From the NCBI GenBank assembly GCA_964626275.1, contig CAZVCZ010000042.1, positions 1 through 12,710 on the forward strand: a DNA stretch of 12,710 nt, given 5' to 3'. Below the pieces are notes generated by a model that saw only the letters and a program-made list of their open reading frames with translations, was not told the DNA's origin and ran no database searches. Position numbers and translations under genes: made by a program. Numbering within the stretch: the stretch's first letter is position 1; every line of letters starts with the position of its first letter. Source of the DNA: M55B157 sp964626275 (GTDB taxonomy: Bacteria > Actinomycetota > Actinomycetes > S36-B12). Shown here piece after piece: positions 7,397 through 12,710 of the stretch.

Positions 7397-7678
7397 ATGG
7401 CAAAGGCACTGTACGGATATCTGGCGGCTCCATCCGCCGCATCCCACACCCAGGCCCGATTGATCTCGGAGATCACCCGACTGCGCCGCGAACTCGCGGC
7501 CCTGCGGGCCGAGAACGAAGCCCTTCGGGCCGGCTTCATCGCCCCCGATGACCTCGCGGTGCTCGACGATCTCGATGCCCTGGAGTTGCTGGATCCCAGC
7601 TTGCCGACCGACCCCGAGAGCGAGTGGGAGACCGCTCGCGACGGGGAGCGTGACGGCGTCGATCCCGCCTACGCCTGA
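7397..7678 (+). CDS. Small leucine-zipper protein of unknown function
   Basis: The 93-residue protein is not recognised with certainty. It begins MAKALYGYLA. A clear dimeric coiled coil follows, with leucines at 22, 29, 36 and 43 in exact seven-residue steps and I26, L33 and N40 filling the other core positions. The C-terminal half (51-93) is strongly acidic with no basic DNA-binding stretch before the zipper. No signal peptide or membrane segment is seen. A strong ribosome site GGAGGG (7387-7392) precedes the ATG. The MAKAL-G start plus a coil recalls small conserved actinobacterial hypothetical proteins, but that is memory, not a search. Its place between mutM and smc suggests co-expression with the chromosome-segregation genes. 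Coding status is supported by start, ribosome site and heptad pattern. Confidence 0.78.
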   Translation: MAKALYGYLAAPSAASHTQARLISEITRLRRELAALRAENEALRAGFIAPDDLAVLDDLDALELLDPSLPTDPESEWETARDGERDGVDPAYA

Positions 7679-7695
7679 TCGTCCCCGCACCCGGG

Positions 7696-7701
7696 TAGGG
7701 T
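7696..7701 (+). promoter_or_regulatory. Candidate -10 box for smc
   Basis: TAGGGT at 7696-7701 fits the actinobacterial TANNNT -10 pattern and lies in the 67-base gap before smc. It would start RNA about 38 bases before the GTG start codon. No good -35 match is present at 16-18 bases upstream. The call is therefore tentative; smc may simply be read from an upstream promoter. Confidence 0.3.
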
Positions 7702-7745
7702 GAGCGCCACGAACCCGTCTGTCGACGACGCTGAGCGAGGCCTGA

Positions 7746-10700
7746 GTGCACCTGAAGAGCTTGACCCTGAAGGGCTTTAAGTCCTTCGCGGCAGCGACCA
7801 CCCTTGCCTTCGAGCCGGGCATCACCTGCGTGGTGGGCCCGAACGGTTCGGGCAAGTCCAATGTGGTCGATGCCCTCGCCTGGGTCATGGGTGAGCAGGG
7901 CGCGAAGTCCCTGCGCGGTGGCGCCATGAGCGACGTCATCTTCGCCGGCACTTCCGGTCGAGCCCCGCTGGGACGCGCCGAGGTGGCGTTGACCATCGAC
8001 AACACCGATGGTGCGCTGCCTATCGATTACACCGAGGTCACGATCTCGCGCACGCTCTTCCGCAGTGGCGGGTCTGAGTACGCCATCAATGGCGATCCGT
8101 GCCGGCTCCTCGATGTCCAAGAACTCCTCAGCGATTCAGGTATCGGCCGGGAGATGCACGTCATCGTGGGCCAGGGGCAACTCGACGCGATCCTCCATGC
8201 CACACCGGAGGATCGTCGTGGCTTCGTCGAAGAGGCCGCTGGTGTCCTGAAGCATCGCAAGCGCAAGGAGAAGGCGCTGCGCAAGCTCGATGCGATGGAG
8301 TCCAACCTCGCCCGCGTCAGCGACCTCATCTCCGAGTTGCGCCGCCAACTCAAGCCGCTCGGAAAGCAGGCCGAGGTGGCGCGGCGGGCAGCGGTGATCC
8401 AGGCCGAGGCCCGGGATGCCCGGTTGCGTCTGCTGGCCGATGACCTGGGTTCCCTCCGCGACACCCTCGCCGCCGAGGTAGCCGATGAGGCGGCGTTGCG
8501 GCAGCGTCGGATGGAGGTCGAAGCACTCATCGCCGGCCTCGCGGCCCAGGAATCCGAACTCGAGGGCGCTCTGCATCGTGATGCGCCGCTCCTCGCCACC
8601 GCGCAGCAGGCCTGGTTCGCACTGTCGGCGCTCCGGGAGCGGTTGCTCGGCACCGGCTCCCTCGCCGCCGAACGGCTGCGCTTGATCGATGGTGAAGAGG
8701 AGGTCCGGCACTCGGCCGGCCGCGACCCCGAGGCCCTCGAGGCGGAAGCCCGCGAGGTGCGCGCCGAGGAATTCGAGTGGGGACGACGGGTCGAGCAGGA
8801 TCGGGGAATCCTTGCTGCCTCGGTCCAGGAGCGGCAGGCGGCCGAGGATGCGCTGGCGGCCGAGGAACGTCGTATCGCCGATGAAGCCCGCGTCGCAGCC
8901 GATCGACGCGAGAGCCTGGCCCGACTCGGCGGTCAGGTGGCAGCGGCTCGGTCCAGGTTCGAGGGCCGGGTGGAGCAGGTGCAGCGGCTCGGTGAGCAGC
9001 GGGCGGATGCGCTGGCGCGCGCCGAGGCCGCCCAACGTGAGTTCACCGCGTTGGAGTCCCAGGTCGCCGGTCTCGACGCGGGGGAGGTCGGCCTCGACGC
9101 CGAATACGAAAGCATCCAGCAGCGAGTCATCGCAGCGGACGCTTCCGTGGAGTCGCTGCGGGAGACGGAGCGAGAGGCCGATCGCGAACGTGCAGCCCTG
9201 ACCGCCCGCTGCGAGGCATTGCGCATCGGACTCGCGCACGGCGAGGGAGTCGACGCGCTCGTCGCGTCGGGGGATGACCTCGGGGTCGTGGGGACCGTGA
9301 GCGATTCGGTTCGAGTCGACAGCGGTGCCGAGCGTGCCGTCGCCGCCATCCTCGGCACCCTCGCGGAGGCGATCGTGGTCCGGGACGAAGCAGCCGCGCA
9401 CGCCGCGCTGCTGTGGCTGCATGACCACGACGCCGGTCGTGCCAGCATCGTGGTCCTCACCCAGGATGCTGTCGAGCCGTCGACGGGAAGTGCACCCTGG
9501 GGCTCGAAGTGGCTGGCTGATCTAGTGAGCGGTGCACCGGAGGTCCTGGCTGCGCTGCGACCAGTTCTGGCCGGCACCGTGGTGGTGGATGACCTAGGTG
9601 CAGCGCGTCGGGTCCGGGGCGAGCGTCCCGATCTGACCGTCGTCACCCGCGATGGCGACGTCATGGGTCCCCGCAGGGCGGAGGGGGGCAGCCGCGGAGC
9701 TCCGACGCTGCTCGAGGTGCAGGCGGCCGTCGATGAAGCGGAGCGGGCCCTGGCCGACGTCACCCATCGACTCGAGCGGACGCGGTTCTCGTTGACCGCG
9801 GCGGTGGAAGAACAGCGTGAGGTCGTCGCCCTGGCCGAGGAGGCCCTATCCCGGCTGCATGACTCCGATGCCCGCCTCGCGGCCGTTGCCGAGCAACTGG
9901 GGCAGTGGGGCGCTGAGGCCCGCTCGGCCACAGCGGAAGCGGATCGGCTCGCGGCATCAGCCTCGGAGGCGGAGGCCGCGCGCGTCGCGGACGAGGCAAC
10001 GCTCATGGAGTTGCAGCGCAGGCTCGATGAGGCGCAGCAGGAACCGGCGGAGGCCTCGGTCGATCTTCGCGACGAACTCGCGGAGGCGGCCGAGCAAGCC
10101 CGTCGCGCTGAGGTCGAGGCGCGCCTGTCCGTGCGAACGGGCGAGGAACGGGTGCGATCACTCAACGCACACGCTGGTTCCTTGGAGAAGTCGGCGCACA
10201 ACGAGCGCGCAGCGCGTCGCCGGGCCGAGGAACTCGCCGAGCGTCGCCGCCGAGAGGCCACGACGGCGCGCGCTGTCGTGCTCGGGGTGGAACGCACACT
10301 GGCGGCGCTGGAGGTCTCACTCGCTCAGGCGCTAAGCGAGCGCGACGCGCTGCAGTCGGCGCAATCCGAGCGCGATTCCACGTTGCAGCGCGTACGCGAG
10401 TCGCTGCGGGAGAACTCCTCGGAGATGGAGCGCCTCACCGATTCGGTCCATCGCGATGAGGTCGCTCGAGCCGAGCAGCGTCTGCGGATCGAACAGATCG
10501 AGGGTCGGGTGATCGAGGAGTTCGGCATGGACCCCGACACGCTCGTCGTCGAGTACGGACCGGATCAGCTCGTTCCACCCGCACCGCTCGCGCCCGGTGA
10601 CGACGAACCCGAGGAGCCTGCTCAGCCCTATCCGTTCGTCCGCCTCGAGCAGGAGCGTCGCCTCGCGTCGGCAGAGCGTGGCCTCGCGCTCCTCGGTCGG

Positions 10701-11306
10701 GTCAACCCCCTTGCATTGGAAGAGTTCGCAGCACTCGAAGAGCGGCTGCGCTTCCTCACCGAGCAACTCGATGACCTCAAGCGATCCCGTACCGACCTCA
10801 TGGCGATCGTCGCGGATGTCGATGAACGGATTCAAACCGTGTTCGCCGAGGCCTATGCCGACACGGAACGCCATTTCGAGGATGTGTTCTCGCGGTTGTT
10901 CCCGGGAGGAGAGGGTCGTCTGGTCCTCACCGACCCCGATGACCTGCTGACCACCGGAATCGAGGTGGAGGCGCGACCACCCGGCAAGAAGGTCAAGCGC
11001 CTGTCCCTGCTCTCGGGTGGCGAGCGCTCCCTGACCGCGGTCGCGTTCCTCATCGCGCTGTTCAAGGCGCGGCCCAGTCCGTTCTATGTCCTCGATGAGG
11101 TCGAGGCGGCCCTCGATGACGTCAACCTCGGGCGGTTGATCGCGGCGATCGAGGAACTGCGGGACACCTCGCAGTTGATCGTCATCACGCACCAGAAGCG
11201 CACGATGGAGATCGCGGATGCGCTGTACGGCGTCTCCATGCGCGGCGATGGTGTGACCCAGGTGGTCGGTCAGCGGTTGCGCGATGTGGAGGCAGCCAGC
11301 GCCTAG
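7746..11306 (+). CDS. smc: Chromosome segregation protein SMC
   Basis: SMC is the ATPase core of the bacterial condensin that loads at origins and aligns chromosome arms. It normally works with ScpA and ScpB, which are not in this window. The 1186-residue protein has the N-terminal head with Walker A GPNGSGKS (31-38) and the downstream EEAAG segment (162-166). Two long coiled coils (about 170-495 and 650-1030) flank a globular hinge (about 495-650) containing a GGSRGAP glycine motif. The C-terminal head follows, with LGRVNPLALEEFA, the ABC signature LSGGERS (1089-1095) and Walker B LDEVEAALD (D1117, E1118). Length equals that usual for bacterial SMC. The start codon is GTG, placed just ahead of the conserved LKSLTLKGFKSF, with GAGG at 7737-7740 as a modest ribosome site. 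The stop is 20 bases before ftsY. Confidence 0.98.
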   Translation: MHLKSLTLKGFKSFAAATTLAFEPGITCVVGPNGSGKSNVVDALAWVMGEQGAKSLRGGAMSDVIFAGTSGRAPLGRAEVALTIDNTDGALPIDYTEVTISRTLFRSGGSEYAINGDPCRLLDVQELLSDSGIGREMHVIVGQGQLDAILHATPEDRRGFVEEAAGVLKHRKRKEKALRKLDAMESNLARVSDLISELRRQLKPLGKQAEVARRAAVIQAEARDARLRLLADDLGSLRDTLAAEVADEAALRQRRMEVEALIAGLAAQESELEGALHRDAPLLATAQQAWFALSALRERLLGTGSLAAERLRLIDGEEEVRHSAGRDPEALEAEAREVRAEEFEWGRRVEQDRGILAASVQERQAAEDALAAEERRIADEARVAADRRESLARLGGQVAAARSRFEGRVEQVQRLGEQRADALARAEAAQREFTALESQVAGLDAGEVGLDAEYESIQQRVIAADASVESLRETEREADRERAALTARCEALRIGLAHGEGVDALVASGDDLGVVGTVSDSVRVDSGAERAVAAILGTLAEAIVVRDEAAAHAALLWLHDHDAGRASIVVLTQDAVEPSTGSAPWGSKWLADLVSGAPEVLAALRPVLAGTVVVDDLGAARRVRGERPDLTVVTRDGDVMGPRRAEGGSRGAPTLLEVQAAVDEAERALADVTHRLERTRFSLTAAVEEQREVVALAEEALSRLHDSDARLAAVAEQLGQWGAEARSATAEADRLAASASEAEAARVADEATLMELQRRLDEAQQEPAEASVDLRDELAEAAEQARRAEVEARLSVRTGEERVRSLNAHAGSLEKSAHNERAARRRAEELAERRRREATTARAVVLGVERTLAALEVSLAQALSERDALQSAQSERDSTLQRVRESLRENSSEMERLTDSVHRDEVARAEQRLRIEQIEGRVIEEFGMDPDTLVVEYGPDQLVPPAPLAPGDDEPEEPAQPYPFVRLEQERRLASAERGLALLGRVNPLALEEFAALEERLRFLTEQLDDLKRSRTDLMAIVADVDERIQTVFAEAYADTERHFEDVFSRLFPGGEGRLVLTDPDDLLTTGIEVEARPPGKKVKRLSLLSGGERSLTAVAFLIALFKARPSPFYVLDEVEAALDDVNLGRLIAAIEELRDTSQLIVITHQKRTMEIADALYGVSMRGDGVTQVVGQRLRDVEAASA

Positions 11307-11326
11307 TCCGACCCGCGGGTGATTGG

Positions 11327-12544
11327 ATGGCCTCCGTGGATTCCATCGTCATCTACCTCGTGATCGGCCTGGCTCTCCTTGTCGTCCTGGGAGTCGGCAC
11401 CGCGATCGTGCTCGCGCGTCGTGGTGAGCCGCGACCGCAGAAGCCCCGGCCGGGGATCGACTACGCCCCCGGGGTCGGGGATGACGACACGACGCCCCGG
11501 GATACCCCGCGGCGTCTGATCGAAGAAGCCGCCGGCGGGATCGACACCCTCACCCTCCCCGAGCCCGAGGAAACCCTCGCGCCGCCGGAGGAGATCGCCG
11601 AATGGGAGGTGGAGATCCCCGAGCCGGCCGAGGGCCGGCTGCTCCGGCTGCGCAAGCGGTTGGCGCGATCGAATAACGCCCTGGGCCGCGGGCTGCTCGC
11701 CCTGCTCTCGCGGGACACCCTCGATGCTGAGACCTGGGAGGAGATCGAGGAGGTCCTCCTCACCGCCGATCTCGGGGTGACAGCCACGACCGACCTGGTG
11801 GATGCCCTCAAGACCCGGGTTCGGGCCGAGGGAGCGACCGATCAGACGGCGATCGCAGCAGCGCTGCGCGAGGAATTGCTACGCCTGGTGGATCCTGAAC
11901 TCGATCGCAGCCTGGCAACGGAGCGCGTGGATTCGCGGCCCGCCGTCGTGCTCGTCGTCGGAGTGAACGGCACGGGCAAGACCACCACCACCGGCAAGTT
12001 GGCCAGACTGCTCATCGCCTCCGATCGAACAGTCCTGCTGGGTGCGGCGGACACCTTTCGCGCGGCTGCGGCCGAGCAGCTGCAGACGTGGGGGGATCGG
12101 GTCGGCGCCCCGGTCGTGCGGGGTCCCGAGGGCGGCGATCCCGCGGCGGTGGCCTTCGATGCCGTGCGCATTGGGTCGGAGGCCGAGGTCGACACCGTGG
12201 TCATCGACACCGCGGGTCGACTGCACACCAAGGTCGGGCTCATGGACGAGTTGGGCAAGGTCAAGCGGGTCGTGGAGAAGCAGGGTCCGGTCCACGAGGT
12301 GCTCCTGGTGCTCGATGCCACGACGGGACAGAACGGGATGAACCAGGCCCGCGTGTTCTCCGAGGTGGTCGACATCACCGGGATCGTGCTCACCAAACTG
12401 GACGGAACGGCCAAGGGCGGCATCGTGGTCGCCGTGCAGCGGGAGCTGGGCGTGCCGGTGAAGCTGGTCGGCCTGGGGGAGGGCCCCGATGACCTGGCCC
12501 CCTTCGATCCGGCCGCCTTCGTCGACGCCCTCCTCCAGCCCTGA
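11327..12544 (+). CDS. ftsY: Signal recognition particle receptor FtsY
   Basis: FtsY is the SRP receptor GTPase that docks SRP-ribosome complexes at the membrane for co-translational insertion. The 405-residue protein begins with a single hydrophobic helix (about 7-30) followed by RR, so it is likely anchored directly in the membrane, as is usual in actinobacteria. An acidic low-complexity A-region (about 45-100) follows, then the N domain (about 105-200) and the G domain. GTPase motifs are the P-loop GVNGTGKTTTT (212-222), DTFRAAAAEQL (242-252), DTAGR (294-298) and TKLD (356-359). The closing GLGEGPDDL (382-390) is also present. All catalytic motifs are intact. It follows smc closely and looks like the last gene of the housekeeping transcript, since an inverted repeat and a fresh promoter lie after it. 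Confidence 0.98.
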   Translation: MASVDSIVIYLVIGLALLVVLGVGTAIVLARRGEPRPQKPRPGIDYAPGVGDDDTTPRDTPRRLIEEAAGGIDTLTLPEPEETLAPPEEIAEWEVEIPEPAEGRLLRLRKRLARSNNALGRGLLALLSRDTLDAETWEEIEEVLLTADLGVTATTDLVDALKTRVRAEGATDQTAIAAALREELLRLVDPELDRSLATERVDSRPAVVLVVGVNGTGKTTTTGKLARLLIASDRTVLLGAADTFRAAAAEQLQTWGDRVGAPVVRGPEGGDPAAVAFDAVRIGSEAEVDTVVIDTAGRLHTKVGLMDELGKVKRVVEKQGPVHEVLLVLDATTGQNGMNQARVFSEVVDITGIVLTKLDGTAKGGIVVAVQRELGVPVKLVGLGEGPDDLAPFDPAAFVDALLQP

Positions 12545-12549
12545 ACCCA

Positions 12550-12595
12550 ACTCCGCAACTATTCGCACTTTTTCGCCCCTAAGGAGTTGCGGAGT
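12550..12595 (+). repeat. Perfect 11-base inverted repeat after ftsY, possible terminator
   Basis: ACTCCGCAACT (12550-12560) is repeated in inverse as AGTTGCGGAGT (12585-12595), with 24 bases between, including a TTTTT run. It begins 6 bases after the ftsY stop. RNA from it could form a stable 11-pair stem. No U-tract follows the stem, so it would be an atypical, U-less terminator; such structures are reported in actinobacteria. It could instead be a dispersed palindromic element or a protein-binding site. The repeat is certain, its role is not. Confidence 0.6.
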
Positions 12596-12612
12596 ATGGC
12601 GGCTTCCCAGGA

Positions 12613-12641
12613 TTGAATGATCCGCATGTGCGGATTATCAT
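12613..12641 (+). promoter_or_regulatory. Promoter of the helix-turn-helix gene, probably giving a leaderless mRNA
   Basis: TTGAAT (12613-12618) and TATCAT (12636-12641) match -35 and -10 consensus well and are separated by exactly 17 bases. Eight bases lie between the -10 box and the GTG start codon at 12650, so RNA would begin at or within a base or two of that codon. Leaderless mRNAs of this kind are common in actinobacteria, and no ribosome site is seen before the GTG. The position of the start point is inferred from spacing. Confidence 0.65.
12620..12635. promoter_or_regulatory. Palindromic operator candidate in the promoter spacer
   Basis: ATCCGCA (12620-12626) and TGCGGAT (12629-12635) form a perfect 7-base inverted repeat around a TG centre. 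It fills 16 of the 17 bases between the -35 and -10 boxes. A dimeric regulator bound here would contact or block RNA polymerase. The adjacent gene encodes a DNA-binding protein, so self-regulation is an obvious possibility. The palindrome is seen directly; the operator role is inferred. Confidence 0.55.
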
Positions 12642-12649
12642 CCGTATTT

Positions 12650-12710
12650 GTGCCGCAATATCGGATCTCGCAAGCAGCCGCCCTTCTTCAGGTGAGTGAC
12701 GACACCGTTC
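12650..12710 (+). CDS. Excisionase/MerR-like helix-turn-helix protein, N-terminus only (possible molybdate-binding regulator)
   Basis: Only the first 20 residues are in the window. They read MPQYRISQAA followed by ALLQVSDDTV, the opening of an excisionase/MerR-like winged helix (helix 1, then the V-S-x-x-T-V turn). Actinobacterial proteins with this start commonly carry a C-terminal TOBE (Mop) domain and precede molybdate ABC transporter genes. That part lies beyond the window, so a plain helix-turn-helix protein is equally allowed. GTG at 12650 is chosen because it gives the expected family N-terminus and sits at leaderless distance from a good promoter. The in-frame ATG at 12617 would add 11 residues unlike the family and would overlap the -35 box. 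Confidence 0.6.
   Translation, partial: MPQYRISQAAALLQVSDDTV

Noticed and set aside
8136..9428. Long minus-strand open frame (430 codons) opposite smc
   Set aside because: It lies wholly within the smc head and coiled coil, has no family features, and is explained by high-GC third-position bias.
8400..10500. Repetitive Ala/Glu/Arg-rich stretches within smc
   Set aside because: These are the expected coiled-coil arms, not tandem DNA repeats.

Overview
This is a compact, high-GC, all plus-strand stretch of an actinobacterial chromosome. The lineage call rests on gene order and sequence flavour. The order is a DAK/FakA-like protein, recG, rsmD, coaD, a SepIVA-type coiled-coil protein, a DUF177 protein, rpmF, rnc, mutM, smc and ftsY. 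CoaD has the VCPGSFDP start, RecG has the RREGDVLGAMQSG motif, and FtsY begins with a single membrane helix. I cannot name the genus; a lesser-known environmental actinobacterium is plausible.

Layout. The 3' part of a FakA-like gene (from before base 1 to 696) is followed at short spacing by recG (DNA repair helicase), rsmD (16S rRNA methyltransferase), coaD (coenzyme A synthesis) and a shortened sepIVA homologue. After a 94-base gap come a DUF177 gene, rpmF (L32), a small gene for an acyl-carrier-protein-like protein without the phosphopantetheine serine, rnc and mutM. A small leucine-zipper gene of unknown function (7397-7678) precedes smc (7746-11306) and ftsY (11327-12544). Spacings are so short that most of the window is probably one or a few long housekeeping transcripts, with possible internal promoters near 4620 and 7696.

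After ftsY the character changes. GC drops to about 50 percent and there is a perfect 11-base inverted repeat (12550-12595). Next comes a well-spaced promoter whose 17-base spacer holds a 7-2-7 palindrome, and then the start of a gene for an excisionase/MerR-like helix-turn-helix protein, probably leaderless, cut by the window end. It resembles the N-terminus of actinobacterial molybdate-binding (HTH plus TOBE) regulators.

Most of the window is ordinary conserved housekeeping DNA. The points worth a second look are: the serine-less ACP-like protein in the slot that acpP occupies in Bacillota (acpP-rnc-smc-ftsY); the zipper protein between mutM and smc; the shortened SepIVA; and the palindrome-in-spacer leaderless promoter at the end. 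I saw no mobile element, CRISPR array, tRNA or rRNA.
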